Below, in pieces: positions 1-8,879 of a DNA stretch of 64,000 bases. The notes beneath the pieces are model-generated. The model did not search any database. It was not told the DNA's origin and saw only the letters and a list, made by a program, of their open reading frames with translations. The position numbers and the translations under genes are program-made. The DNA is from Pseudomonas abyssi. GTDB taxonomy: Bacteria > Pseudomonadota > Gammaproteobacteria > Pseudomonadales > Pseudomonadaceae. Every line of letters starts with the position of its first letter. The stretch's first letter is position 1. The DNA lies in the NCBI RefSeq assembly GCF_002307495.1, contig NZ_NTMR01000019.1, positions 105,715-169,714 on the forward strand, in the 5' to 3' direction.

Positions 1-1448
1 CGGGTTTTGCCGGTCCCGGTGGCCATGGCCAGCAGGGCGGCGCGAATGTCTTTGGCCAGGGCGGTCTCAACCGCACCGATCGCCTGCTGCTGGTAGTTGC
101 GCAGTTTCAGGTAGCCAAAGGGTTCGGCCTGCAGCTTTTGCTGGGCGTCTTCCTTGCTGCGCTTGAGCAGGTCCTGCAGGCCGGCGGGCGTATGAAATTC
201 CTGCAGGGCGCGGCGCGTGTTGGCCGGGTGACGCACGTCGCGGAACCAGATGCCGGACTGTTCTGCCAGCTGCGGTACGAAAGGACGGCCGTTGCAGGAG
301 TAGACGAAGGGCACTTTGTAATGGCCCTCTGCTTCATCTGCCCAGGCGATGGTGCGGCCTGCCTCTTCCCAGGCGCCGGTCAGTGGCGGCATCACCTCAA
401 AGCCTTTGCTGTAGCGCTCGGCCTGGGGGATTTTGCCCGAAACGTTGGTGTTTTCCTTCTTGGCCTCAACCACCGCAATTGGCGTAAGACCGGCAAACAG
501 AACGTAATCGGCGCGGCCTTTTTCGCCCTTACAGCGCGTTGGCCACTCGGCGATGGCGATGTTCTTGCCCTTCTCCGGGCGGATGCCGTTTTTCCAGGTC
601 AGCGCTTCGCTGTCGGCCTGCCAGCCGGCCTCCTGCAGCTGCTGGTCGATCAGGATGCGGGTCAGTGCTTCATCCAGCACGATGTGCTGTGTTGCAGCTT
701 GGGTGTGGCGGTTAAGGGTCTGACGTTGCGCGGACTGGGTCTGGTCGTCCTGGGCGGCAAGTTGCGCCTGCAACGCCTTGAGTTTGGTTTCGTATTCGTG
801 TTGCTGTTTTTGCAGCGCCTGCTCGTGTGCCGCTGCCTGCTCGGCCAGGGCGCGCGATTCCTCGTCCATGGCGTGGGCGAGGGCTTCGTATTCGTCTTTC
901 TCTTTGGCGATCAGCTCGTTCAACTGCTGGCTTGAGCCGAGGTCCAGGCTGGCTTGCTGCAGTTCGCTCTGCAATTGGCTGATTTGTGCCTGGAGCTTGC
1001 GCAGCTGCTCGCTTGGATCGGCTGGCGGAACAAAGGGGCCGGGCTTGAACCCTGTGCCTGCCTTACCAAAGGACTGGTGAAACCAGACCGCCAGCTTGCG
1101 CGCCACAATCAAGCCGCTCATGGCTTCACGGTGCTGCGTTTTGAATTGATGGGTGGCCTTGTTGCCTTCGATACGCAGGGTGTGGAACAGCTCGCGCACA
1201 ACGGGCTCGAGTTTCAACTCGCGATGGATGCGGTAGAGCAGGTCAGCCTGAGTGGTTTGTTCGTCAAAGGCAATGCCGGCCAACGCGGCCAGATGCTGGG
1301 CGAGCGCTTCGCCCAGCTGACGGAGCTTGATCAGGGTGGTATTCGGGTCGCTGGCAAAAGCACGCTCAGCGGCGCCAGCCAGTTCGACCAACAGCGGGTC
1401 GTGTTCGGCCAGAAAGCCAAAATTGGTGGATTGCTCAGCCGCCCGCAT
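1..1448 (-). CDS. hsdR: Type I restriction endonuclease R subunit, N-terminal part (runs off the left edge)
   Basis: This is the motor and nuclease subunit of a type I restriction-modification complex; it cuts unmethylated foreign DNA after ATP-driven translocation. About 482 residues are visible. The N-terminus resembles the DUF4145 domain (roughly residues 1-130). A long glutamine- and glutamate-rich coiled coil follows (about 145-235). Then comes an HSDR_N nuclease domain with the PD-(D/E)xK core: an Asp near residue 311 in GRADYV and a Glu-Ala-Lys near 324 in VVEAKKE. The Walker A motif MATGTGKTR lies at the truncated end. The rest of the helicase and the C-terminus are outside the window. 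The ATG start at 1448 follows an 88-bp gap after the DUF1826 gene on the same strand. No hsdM or hsdS is visible, so hsdR is either first in its operon or separate from its partners. Confidence 0.9.
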   Translation of the reverse strand, partial: MRAAEQSTNFGFLAEHDPLLVELAGAAERAFASDPNTTLIKLRQLGEALAQHLAALAGIAFDEQTTQADLLYRIHRELKLEPVVRELFHTLRIEGNKATHQFKTQHREAMSGLIVARKLAVWFHQSFGKAGTGFKPGPFVPPADPSEQLRKLQAQISQLQSELQQASLDLGSSQQLNELIAKEKDEYEALAHAMDEESRALAEQAAAHEQALQKQQHEYETKLKALQAQLAAQDDQTQSAQRQTLNRHTQAATQHIVLDEALTRILIDQQLQEAGWQADSEALTWKNGIRPEKGKNIAIAEWPTRCKGEKGRADYVLFAGLTPIAVVEAKKENTNVSGKIPQAERYSKGFEVMPPLTGAWEEAGRTIAWADEAEGHYKVPFVYSCNGRPFVPQLAEQSGIWFRDVRHPANTRRALQEFHTPAGLQDLLKRSKEDAQQKLQAEPFGYLKLRNYQQQAIGAVETALAKDIRAALLAMATGTGKT

Positions 1449-1536
1449 TGTATTCACGCTCCCTGTTCTCGACGCGCGCTCTACTTTGCATCATCCGGCC
1501 CGGTTTGTCGCCCTCCGCTCGGTTCGCGCGCCGCGT

Positions 1537-2199
1537 TCAGAACTGCGGATCAATCGTCAGCATCAAGCGCTTTTGCCCTGCCACCACCGCCGGGCTGCGG
1601 TGCACGATGCCGCGGTCTTCATTGCCCACCCAGCCGCTGCCTTTAAGGAAGCACACATCCCCCTCAGCCAATTGCCGAATGGCGCCGGCGTCACGCACGA
1701 CCTCCGGTTTACCCGGTTCAGGCTTGCCCAGGCCGGCTCGATCCAGCGCCTGCTCGGGTAGCCACTCGCTGCCGGGGCCGCTGTAGGTGGTTACCAGGCG
1801 CACCGGCAGGTTGTCGCAATGAAAGCGCGGGCACATGGCGCCATCGAGCAGGCGCATGCGAATGCCCACCGCATCAACGTCGAACAAACAGGCCACCGCC
1901 TCGGCCAGCAGGCGCACGTCGGCAATCAGCTCAGCTGCCTGCTGCGGCGCGGGCATACTGCGGATCAGTGCCTGCTCCAGCGTTGCATCCGCCGGGCCAC
2001 GCCAAGCCAGTTGCCAAGGCTGCGCAGCGCACTGGGCGGTGATGCTGGCGCGCAGCGCTGGCCCCAGCTGGCGCTGCATGATGGCAATGGTGATGGCCTC
2101 GTCGAACACTTCGGCCAGCACAGCGAGATCGGGGCCGCTTGCCCAGTGAGCCACAGCATTCTGCTCCTGCGCAGCGAGTATCGGCATCACGCTCCCCAT
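1537..2199 (-). CDS. DUF1826 domain protein of the zinc-limitation operon
   Basis: A 220-residue DUF1826 protein of unknown biochemical role. This family is commonly encoded with COG0523 GTPases and FolE2 in Pseudomonas Zur regulons, which matches its place here as third gene. His and Cys residues in the middle (PRFHCDNLPVRLV) and a C-terminal HRSP motif suggest a metal-binding or 2OG-oxygenase-like fold, but that is inference. The start at 2199 is chosen because a strong GGGAGG ribosome site precedes it and because its ATG overlaps the folE2 stop (TGATG), implying translational coupling. Confidence 0.85.
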   Translation of the reverse strand: MGSVMPILAAQEQNAVAHWASGPDLAVLAEVFDEAITIAIMQRQLGPALRASITAQCAAQPWQLAWRGPADATLEQALIRSMPAPQQAAELIADVRLLAEAVACLFDVDAVGIRMRLLDGAMCPRFHCDNLPVRLVTTYSGPGSEWLPEQALDRAGLGKPEPGKPEVVRDAGAIRQLAEGDVCFLKGSGWVGNEDRGIVHRSPAVVAGQKRLMLTIDPQF

Positions 2200-3098
2200 C
2201 AGACACCTCCCGCCCAGGCCACGGCATCGTGCGGATGCAGGCTTTCCATGTGGCATACCTGCGCCCTGGGCTCACGCCACTGTCCTTTTTGCAAAGCCGC
2301 CTGGATGCGCCGTGCGGCGTCTTCAACGAACATCAGGTTTTGCCCGTTAAGCTCGGCAAAGGCCTGCTCGTCGGCACGTTTGACGGCGGTCTGCAGGGGC
2401 GTGCCCAGTGCCGCCTCCACCTGATCGATCAGCGCCAGCAGCGGCAGCTCGGCGTCTGACGCATCCAGCGCTACCGTCACTTGCGCTTCGCTACGCTGGC
2501 TGTGTGGGGTGGCCAGCGAGGCGTGGCGCGCCAACCAGTCGCTGACTGCCGCGGGCGTTGGCGCCTCGCCATCGGCAAAGGCCTGGGCAAAACCCTCCGC
2601 CACGCGCTGACGTGCCAGTGCAGCCGAGCACGGACACGTAGAGGCGTAGCCAATCTGTACCTGTACCTCCAGGCTGAACTGACCTTGCTGCAGGCTGGCA
2701 TCAAGCTGCACGGGGTAGCGCTTCCAGCCGGCCAGATCCGGGCTAAGCAACGCCGGGCGCCGGCACAGCAAATCAAAGTGCAGCCCGATCCGCGCACGGG
2801 TGCTGCGGCAGTCTGCCTGGCTATCGACCATGTCCTGCAAGGCCGTGCGTATCCGCGCCGGGGTCAGTACCGCCGGCGGCACCAGCCGCTCCAGCAGCCG
2901 GTACAGGCGCGACATGTGAACCCCCTTGATGGCCGGGTCGGGCAGGTCCACCTGCACGTCGGCGCGGGCATGCACCTGCACCTGGTCCCGGGCCAGGCTC
3001 AGCGGCAGGTCGATGCCCTGCATGCCCACCCACTGCAGTGCACCGGGGGTGGCGGCGGTGTCGGTCAGCGACACGTCCGGCAAGGTCAGGCTGCTCAT
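2199..3098 (-). CDS. folE2: GTP cyclohydrolase I type IB (FolE2)
   Basis: Converts GTP to 7,8-dihydroneopterin triphosphate for folate synthesis. It is the metal-promiscuous replacement for zinc-dependent FolE when zinc is scarce. The 299-residue length is normal. The KGVHMSRLY motif (about residues 59-67) and the [10 protein letters not shown] motif with Cys155 and Cys157 are typical of the GCYH-IB / MptA family. The ATG at 3098 overlaps the stop of the upstream GTPase gene (TAATG), and its own stop overlaps the DUF1826 start, so three proteins are made from one tightly coupled transcript. Expression is probably controlled by Zur through the box near 4395-4409. Confidence 0.95.
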   Translation of the reverse strand: MSSLTLPDVSLTDTAATPGALQWVGMQGIDLPLSLARDQVQVHARADVQVDLPDPAIKGVHMSRLYRLLERLVPPAVLTPARIRTALQDMVDSQADCRSTRARIGLHFDLLCRRPALLSPDLAGWKRYPVQLDASLQQGQFSLEVQVQIGYASTCPCSAALARQRVAEGFAQAFADGEAPTPAAVSDWLARHASLATPHSQRSEAQVTVALDASDAELPLLALIDQVEAALGTPLQTAVKRADEQAFAELNGQNLMFVEDAARRIQAALQKGQWREPRAQVCHMESLHPHDAVAWAGGV

Positions 3099-4315
3099 TA
3101 CTCCCAACCCTCGAACGGATTCGGCCACGTCTCCCAAACGGCAGGGCCCTGCGCCATTTCCTCGTCGTTCAGCAGGCAGGCGTCCAGCGCCGCGCACAGG
3201 GCGCTCTGGTCCATCTGCATGCCAATCAGCACCAACTCCTGGCGGGCATCGCCCACTTGCTCGTCCCATTTGCTGCGGATCAAGGCAACTGACTCAGGAT
3301 CATCCGGCCACTGCTCGGGTGCCACCGCGGCCCACCAGTAACCCGCCGGCCCGTGCCGTGCGACGGCTCCCGCCTGCGACCATTGCCCAGCCATGGCCGG
3401 CACGCAGGCCAGCCAGAAGAAACCCTTGGAACGCACCACGCCCGGCCACTCACTGTTGACCAGGGTGAAGAAACGCTGCGGGTGGAAGGGGCGACGGGCG
3501 CGATAGACAAAACTGGAAATTCCGTACTCTTCAGTTTCCGGCGTGTGGCTGCCGCGCAGCTCCTGCAACCAGCCCGGAGCCTGGGAGGCAGCGCTAAAGT
3601 CAAACAGCCCGGTATCCAGCACCCGATCCAGCGGCACCTGACCAAACTCGGCCATCTCGATGCGCGCGCGCGGGTTGAGGCTGGCCAGAATGGCGATCAA
3701 GCGGTCGCGCTCCTCCGCGCTGATCAGGTCGGTCTTGTTGACGACGGTGACATCGCAGAACTCGACCTGCTCGATCAGCAGATCGACCACGTTGCGCTCG
3801 TCTTCTTCGCCCAGCGACTCGCCACGCTCCTGCACACTGTCCTGCGAGCTGTAATCACGCAGGAAATTGAAGCCATCGACCACCGTGACCATGGTGTCTA
3901 GCTGAGCCACTTCGTTCAGGCTTTTGCCGTCTTCCGCTTCAAAGGTGAAAGTCTCAGCCACCGGCAGCGGCTCAGAAATGCCCGTAGACTCAATAACCAA
4001 CTGGTCAAAGCGCCCTTCTGCGGCCAACCGGGAAACCTCTTCCAGCAAGTCCTCGCGCAGGGTGCAGCAAATGCAGCCGTTGCTCATCTCCACCAGTTTC
4101 TCGTCGGTACGCGACAGCTGAGCGGTGCCATCGCGCACCAGCGCAGCGTCAATGTTCACTTCGCTCATGTCATTGACGATGACTGCCAGCCGACGGCCTT
4201 CGCGGTTGTTCAACAGATGATTGAGCAGTGTGGTCTTGCCGGCACCAAGGAAGCCGGACAGCACTGTTACGGGAAGTTTGCGGGCTGCGGACGCAGACCG
4301 GGCGAGATCATTCAT
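3098..4315 (-). CDS. zigA: COG0523 (CobW/P47K) family zinc-handling GTPase
   Basis: A G3E-family GTPase thought to deliver zinc to client proteins under limitation (ZigA/YciC/ZNG1 group). It has 405 residues. The P-loop GFLGAGKTT lies at residues 21-29 and the metal-binding CICC motif at 81-84. The G4-type NKTD motif follows, then the CobW C-terminal domain. It is the first gene of an operon with folE2 and DUF1826, the classic Pseudomonas zinc-starvation arrangement. The ATG at 4315 is about 80 bp downstream of a candidate Zur box. The symbol zigA is borrowed from Acinetobacter; the orthology is inferred from context. Confidence 0.88.
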   Translation of the reverse strand: MNDLARSASAARKLPVTVLSGFLGAGKTTLLNHLLNNREGRRLAVIVNDMSEVNIDAALVRDGTAQLSRTDEKLVEMSNGCICCTLREDLLEEVSRLAAEGRFDQLVIESTGISEPLPVAETFTFEAEDGKSLNEVAQLDTMVTVVDGFNFLRDYSSQDSVQERGESLGEEDERNVVDLLIEQVEFCDVTVVNKTDLISAEERDRLIAILASLNPRARIEMAEFGQVPLDRVLDTGLFDFSAASQAPGWLQELRGSHTPETEEYGISSFVYRARRPFHPQRFFTLVNSEWPGVVRSKGFFWLACVPAMAGQWSQAGAVARHGPAGYWWAAVAPEQWPDDPESVALIRSKWDEQVGDARQELVLIGMQMDQSALCAALDACLLNDEEMAQGPAVWETWPNPFEGWE

Positions 4316-4394
4316 CGGGTAATCCTCTGGACAGGCGTGAGCCGCGCCTCACCACCGCACTCTGACGGGCGATTCAATTGAGGCTGCGCAAAGA

Positions 4395-4409
4395 CGTTAC
4401 GTTATAACA
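4395..4409 (-). promoter_or_regulatory. Candidate Zur box upstream of the COG0523-folE2-DUF1826 operon
   Basis: The sequence CGTTACGTTATAACA (TGTTATAACGTAACG on the coding strand) is a near-palindrome with TGTTA and TAACG half-sites. By eye it matches 12 of 15 positions of the proteobacterial Zur pattern TGTTATAWTATAACA. It sits about 80-94 bp upstream of the first gene and includes a TATAAC that could serve as the -10 element, so zinc-loaded Zur would block RNA polymerase. The regulatory role is inferred from the motif and the gene content. Confidence 0.6.
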
Positions 4410-4484
4410 ATTAATCCGGTCGGGCAATGTGGACCCGACACGCCGGATTGGCCAGGGGAGGAATAAAAACACCTGCAGGAACGC

Positions 4485-4511
4485 AAACAGCCTCCGTTGC
4501 GGAGGCTGTTT
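4485..4511 (-). terminator. Hairpin terminator after yghU
   Basis: A perfect 12-bp stem (AAACAGCCTCCG / CGGAGGCTGTTT) with a TTG loop lies 24 bp past the yghU stop. The minus-strand transcript ends its stem in UUU followed by GCGUU, so the U-tract is short. It probably separates yghU from the zinc operon promoter. Confidence 0.6.
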
Positions 4512-4534
4512 GGAGTGCGGCAACGCGATGCAGA

Positions 4535-5380
4535 TCAGGCGTCGCTAATATCGCTGGCGTCGTGCCGTTCGGCCACCTGCAGGGCTTCATCGCCCCACAC
4601 GCGGTTGACCCGTCGACCACGCTGTACGGCAGGCCGTGCGGCAATCTCGGCGGCCCAGCGGCGCACGTGTTCGTATTCGTGTACCGACAGAAACTCCGCG
4701 GCCTCATACAAACTGCCTTCCACCAGCAGGCCGTACCACGGGTAGATCGCGATATCGGCGATGCTGTATTCGTCGCCCGCCATGTAGCGGTTGTCGGCCA
4801 GATGGCGATTGAGCACGTCCAGCTGGCGTTTCACTTCCATGGCGAAGCGATTGATCGGGTATTCGAACTTCTCGGGCGCGTAGGCGTAGAAATGGCCAAA
4901 GCCGCCACCCAGATACGGCGCCGAGCCCATCTGCCAGAACAGCCAGTTCATCGCCTCGGTGCGCTTGCCATGATCCGTTGGCAGCAGCGCGCCAAACTTT
5001 TCGGCCAGATACAGCAGGATGGAGCCGGACTCGAACACCCGGGTCGGCGGGTTGGTGCCGTGATCCATCAACGCCGGAATCTTCGAGTTGGGGTTGACCT
5101 CAACAAAGCCGCTGCTGAACTGGTCGCCCTCGTTGATGCGTACCAGCCAGGCGTCGTACTCGGCGCCGCTGTGACCCAGCGCCAGCAGCTCTTCAAGCAT
5201 GATGGTGGCCTTGACGCCGTTGGGCGTGGCCAGTGAGTACAGCTGGAACGGGTGCTTGCCGATCGGTCGATCCTTGTCATGGGTCGGGCCGGCAATCGGG
5301 CGATTGATGCTGGCGAACTTGCCGCCGCTCTCGCTATCCCAGGTCCAGACCTTGGGTGGTGTATAGCGGTTGTCACTCAT
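4535..5380 (-). CDS. yghU: YghU-type glutathione S-transferase / disulfide-bond oxidoreductase
   Basis: A nu-class glutathione transferase that reduces organic hydroperoxides and disulfides using glutathione. The 281-residue product aligns closely, from memory, with E. coli YghU through the whole length. The N-terminal extension KVWTWD, the core LYSLATPNGVKATIMLEELL, the GSH-binding NPNSKIPAL and VFESGSILLYLAEKFG, and the C-terminal RHDAS all match. The start at 5380 (MSDNRYTPPK) is chosen by that family alignment over an upstream in-frame ATG. It is a single gene ended by the hairpin at 4485-4511. Confidence 0.95.
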   Translation of the reverse strand: MSDNRYTPPKVWTWDSESGGKFASINRPIAGPTHDKDRPIGKHPFQLYSLATPNGVKATIMLEELLALGHSGAEYDAWLVRINEGDQFSSGFVEVNPNSKIPALMDHGTNPPTRVFESGSILLYLAEKFGALLPTDHGKRTEAMNWLFWQMGSAPYLGGGFGHFYAYAPEKFEYPINRFAMEVKRQLDVLNRHLADNRYMAGDEYSIADIAIYPWYGLLVEGSLYEAAEFLSVHEYEHVRRWAAEIAARPAVQRGRRVNRVWGDEALQVAERHDASDISDA

Positions 5381-5499
5381 GCGATGTCTTCCTGTGTTCT
5401 GAAACCAGACAGCAAAGGGTAGTCGACAGAGCATGTCGAGCCGGGCACAGCAGGTCAATGCCGAATTCTCGCGCAGCCATGCCCGGAACTGTCACGGAA

Positions 5500-6111
5500 C
5501 TAAAACATCAGCCGGGCACCAAAACCCACCAGCAGCGCGCCAAATGCCCAGCGCTGCAGCTGTTGCAGGCGCGGCCGCTCGCGCAACATGCCCCCCATCA
5601 GCTTGCCGCCAGAGACGTAAAGCAGGTCAAAGCACACGCCGACCAGCAGCACAATCAGGCCCAGGAGCGTGAACTGCAGCGCGACGCTACCGGTCTGCGG
5701 GTGAATGAACTGTGGCAGCAGCACCGAACAGAACAGCAGCGCCTTGGGGTTGCTGATGTTGGTCAGCAACCCGCGCCGGAACGCCGCGAGCGCGCTCCGC
5801 GAACGCTTGGCGCAAGCGTCCTCCGGTACCAGCGATGACGCCCGCCAGATCGAGATGCCCAGCCAGATCAGATACACCGCGCCGAACAGACGTACCGCGT
5901 TAAAGGCCCAGGGGGCCGCCTGTAGCAGCGCCGCCAGCCCCAACCCGGCCAGCGCCACGTGGGCTGCGCGGGCCAACGCCAGCCCGGCAATGGTTGCAGC
6001 GCTCTGTAGCCGCGAATGGCTCGCAGCGGTCTGCAAGAGCAACAGCATGTCCGGCCCCGGCACCAGATAGGCCACCGCCAGGGCAGCCACAAACATCCAC
6101 AATTCCGTCAT
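5500..6111 (-). CDS. LysE/RhtB family amino-acid exporter
   Basis: A 203-residue inner-membrane protein with about six hydrophobic segments. It carries the N-terminal family signature PGPDMLLLLQTA and the mid-protein LTNISNPKALLF motif. Members export amino acids or related metabolites. It is transcribed divergently from an Lrp/AsnC regulator across a 135-bp gap, the usual arrangement for exporters switched on by Lrp-type regulators sensing the exported amino acid. The substrate cannot be told from sequence. Confidence 0.9.
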   Translation of the reverse strand: MTELWMFVAALAVAYLVPGPDMLLLLQTAASHSRLQSAATIAGLALARAAHVALAGLGLAALLQAAPWAFNAVRLFGAVYLIWLGISIWRASSLVPEDACAKRSRSALAAFRRGLLTNISNPKALLFCSVLLPQFIHPQTGSVALQFTLLGLIVLLVGVCFDLLYVSGGKLMGGMLRERPRLQQLQRWAFGALLVGFGARLMF

Positions 6112-6246
6112 CTCAGGCGCGCTCCGGCCGTGTCATCTCAACAACTATCCTAGGGCCGAATGGCGATACAGGTCATTGCGAGTTAGTGCGCCAAAGTTTT
6201 ATTTATTGGCATAAACTGCCAGTGAAAGCCAAAATGAATTGAGAAT

Positions 6247-6738
6247 ATGCCAATGCAATTGGATAACCTGGACAGACGCATCCTCGACGCCCTGCAGCGC
6301 AATGCCAAACTGAGCAACGTACAACTGGCCGAAGAAGTCGGCCTGTCTCCTTCGCCGTGTTTACGCCGCGTGCGTCTGCTGGAAGAGGCAGGCGTGATTC
6401 GTGGCTACCACGCAGAACTGGATCGCAGCAAAAGCGGCCTGGGGCTAACGGTGTTTGTCGGGGTCAAGGTCGAGCGACACCACGACGCGTCGGCCAACGC
6501 CTTTCGCGCCGCGGTGATTGATTTGCCGGAAGTGATTTCCTGCCACGTGGTGTCAGGCGAGTCGGACTTTCTGCTGCAGGTGGTGCTGCCAGATCTGGCG
6601 TCCTACGAGGACTTTCTGTTCAGCACCCTGCTCAAGCTCCCTGCGGTCAGCGACATCCGCAGCAACTTCGCCATCTCGACCGTCAAGTCGCAGACGGCGC
6701 TGCCGCTCGATCATCTGCCGCAGGGCGGCCTGAGCTGA
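6247..6738 (+). CDS. Lrp/AsnC family transcriptional regulator
   Basis: A 163-residue regulator. An N-terminal winged helix (LDNLDRRILDALQRNAKLSN, then VQLAEEVGLSPSPCLRRV) is followed by the RAM ligand-binding domain with GYHAELDR and the effector-region motif HVVSGESDFLLQV. It is divergent from the LysE-type exporter and probably regulates it in response to an amino acid. The start at 6247 could also be the ATG two codons later. The gene ends only 9 bp from the convergent transporter gene at 6748. Confidence 0.92.
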   Translation: MPMQLDNLDRRILDALQRNAKLSNVQLAEEVGLSPSPCLRRVRLLEEAGVIRGYHAELDRSKSGLGLTVFVGVKVERHHDASANAFRAAVIDLPEVISCHVVSGESDFLLQVVLPDLASYEDFLFSTLLKLPAVSDIRSNFAISTVKSQTALPLDHLPQGGLS

Positions 6739-6747
6739 CCCTCGCGC

Positions 6748-7734
6748 TCAGGCGACGTCTTCGATACCGCTCTCTTCGCGCCGGCCGTAACGCTCGGCCA
6801 GCACCGCGCAGACCATCAGCTGAATCTGGTGGAACAGCATCAGCGGCAGGATCAGCGTACCCAGCGCACCGCCGGCAAACAGCACCTGCGCCATCGGCAC
6901 GCCGGTGGCCAGGCTCTTTTTGGAGCCGGCGAAAATGATGGTGATGCGGTCTTCGACGTTAAAGCCGAGACGGCGACCCAGCCAGGCGGTCAGGCCCAGC
7001 ACCAGCGCCAGCAGCAGACAGCAGGCAACCACCAGCCCCAGCAGCTCCGTCAGCGGCACGGTTTGCCAGATCCCCTCGACCACCGCATGGCTGAAGGCAC
7101 CAAACACCACCAGCAGAATCGAGCCCTGATCCACGCTCTTGAGCCAGCCCTTGTTGCGTGCGACCCAGTCGCCGATCCAGCGACGGGCAATCTGGCCGGC
7201 AATAAACGGCAGCAGCAGTTGCACCACAATCTTGCCGATCGCATCCAGGGTGTTGGACTCACCGGCCTGCGCGCCCATCAGCAGCAGCACCAGCAGCGGC
7301 GTGACAAAAATCCCAACCAGGCTGGAAGTCGCCGCGCTGCAGACCGCCGCAGCGACGTTGCCGCGGGCAATCGAGGTAAAGGCAATCGCCGACTGCACGG
7401 TGGCCGGCAGGGCGCAGAGGAACAGGATACCCAGATAGAGTTCATCCCCTACCAGCGGCACCAGCGCCGGTTTGAGCAATACGCCCAGCAGCGGAAACAT
7501 GATGAAGGTGCAGGCAAATACCAGCAAATGCAGGCGCCAGTGGGTCATGCCGGCAATGATCGCCTCACGCGACAGCTTGGCACCGTGCATAAAGAACAGC
7601 AGCGCGATGGCGGCATTGGTCAGGCCATCAAAGGCGACAGCAGCCTGCCCGTGCACGGGAAACAGGCTGGCGGCAATGACGACAGCAATAAGGCAGAGGG
7701 TCATGTTGTCAGGTAAAAAGCGTGGGCGTGCCAT
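6748..7734 (-). CDS. Bile acid:sodium symporter-like (SBF-like) transporter
   Basis: A 328-residue membrane protein with about nine to ten hydrophobic segments. It fits the SBF-like family (YfeH/P7-type rather than classical bile-acid carriers). Family-like features are NAAIALLFFMHGAKLS, LFLCALPATVQSAIAFTSIARGN and FAGSKKSLATGVPMA. The start at 7734 (MARPRFLPDN) is the first ATG before the first membrane segment; the longer upstream frame reaches into the divergent promoter. The AraC regulator begins 95 bp away on the other strand and probably controls it. The substrate is unknown. Confidence 0.87.
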   Translation of the reverse strand: MARPRFLPDNMTLCLIAVVIAASLFPVHGQAAVAFDGLTNAAIALLFFMHGAKLSREAIIAGMTHWRLHLLVFACTFIMFPLLGVLLKPALVPLVGDELYLGILFLCALPATVQSAIAFTSIARGNVAAAVCSAATSSLVGIFVTPLLVLLLMGAQAGESNTLDAIGKIVVQLLLPFIAGQIARRWIGDWVARNKGWLKSVDQGSILLVVFGAFSHAVVEGIWQTVPLTELLGLVVACCLLLALVLGLTAWLGRRLGFNVEDRITIIFAGSKKSLATGVPMAQVLFAGGALGTLILPLMLFHQIQLMVCAVLAERYGRREESGIEDVA

Positions 7735-7828
7735 GGCAATGTCTCGTTTTTCGTTATCAATGTTGCGACGTGCAGGAGGGGAGTTTACTGTCTGGACCAA
7801 CGACCGACTAACGCGATTGGATAGCACA

Positions 7829-8623
7829 ATGTCGACAAACGGACAAAAGCGCCTGAATCACCGTGCCGTACCCGATCTGCCCGCCCTGCCGCGGCCGCTG
7901 TATGCGCGCAGCGAATCACTGCAACGCGGCACCACCACGCTCTGGCATAGCCACCCGTGGGCACAGCTGTCCTACGCCATTTCCGGCGTACTGTCGGTGC
8001 ATACCCACAGCGGGCGTTTTCTGGCCCCGCCGCAGCGGGCGATTCTGGTGCCGCCCGATCTGCCCCACGCGGTCATCAGCTCGCCCGACACCGAGATGCG
8101 CAGCCTCTACATCGAGCGCGACGCCATGCCGTGGCAGGCCGGGCAGTGCGCGGTGCTGGAGATCAACCCGCTGACCCGCGAACTGATCAACCAGTTCGGT
8201 CGCATTCCGGTCGAGTACGACGAGAGCGGTGCCGACGGGCGACTGGTCGCGGTATTGCTCGACCAGTTGACCGCCGCCCGCGATACCGGCCTGTATCTGC
8301 CCTGGCCGGATGACTCACGCCTGCAGCAGGTGTGTCAGGCGCTGTTCGACAACCCCGAACTGACGCTGACGCTTAGCGACTGGAGCGGACAGCTCGGCTG
8401 TTCCGAGAAAACCCTGACCCGCCTGTTCCAGCGCGACACCGGCCTGAGCTTCCGGGCCTGGCGCCAGCGTTTGCGTCTGCTCAGCGCCTTGCCGATGTTG
8501 GAACGCGGCGAGCGGGTCACCGACATTGCGCTGGCCTGCGGCTACGACTCCACATCAGCCTTTATCGCTGCGTTTCGCACGCAGATCGGCATGACGCCCA
8601 GCCAGTTTGCCAGCCGCCAATAG
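7829..8623 (+). CDS. AraC family regulator with N-terminal cupin
   Basis: A 264-residue protein. The N-terminal AraC-type cupin contains HSHPWAQLSYAISG and a PPDLPHAV motif. The C-terminal double helix-turn-helix (about residues 165-264) contains GCSEKTLTRLFQRDTGLSFR and IALACGYDSTSAFIAAFR. It is divergent from the SBF-like transporter gene, so that gene is its most likely target. The start at 7829 is the ATG closest to the conserved N-terminus; the reading frame remains open further upstream but overlaps the divergent gene. Confidence 0.9.
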   Translation: MSTNGQKRLNHRAVPDLPALPRPLYARSESLQRGTTTLWHSHPWAQLSYAISGVLSVHTHSGRFLAPPQRAILVPPDLPHAVISSPDTEMRSLYIERDAMPWQAGQCAVLEINPLTRELINQFGRIPVEYDESGADGRLVAVLLDQLTAARDTGLYLPWPDDSRLQQVCQALFDNPELTLTLSDWSGQLGCSEKTLTRLFQRDTGLSFRAWRQRLRLLSALPMLERGERVTDIALACGYDSTSAFIAAFRTQIGMTPSQFASRQ

Positions 8624-8879
8624 CGATCTGGGCCACAGGCTGGCGACCTACGTCAGACTATCAACGCCCTGAATACCGTATCCCCCAAGACCGCCCTCAG
8701 CGCCGCTAACGACCGATCTAGAGCATGTCATAAGTCATCGGGGCAAAAAGCCGGCCTATCCCATTGGCTGTGCGTTGATCCCGGACAATACCAACATGCT
8801 AGACAGCGCCCAGTATCCTCCTAAGCTAAGAGAGGACAACCACGTCCAAGCGACAACAACATCCCGCAGAGGAATGCTT
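8624..8879. other. Intergenic region before the Cache protein gene
   Basis: About 256 bp with no credible gene. It holds the 5' region of the Cache protein gene. I see no clear sigma-70 promoter, repeat or stem-loop with confidence. Confidence 0.4.

Noticed and set aside
6829..7716. 295-codon plus-strand frame opposite the SBF-like transporter
   Set aside because: It is a Gln/Arg/His-rich shadow of a clear membrane-protein gene.
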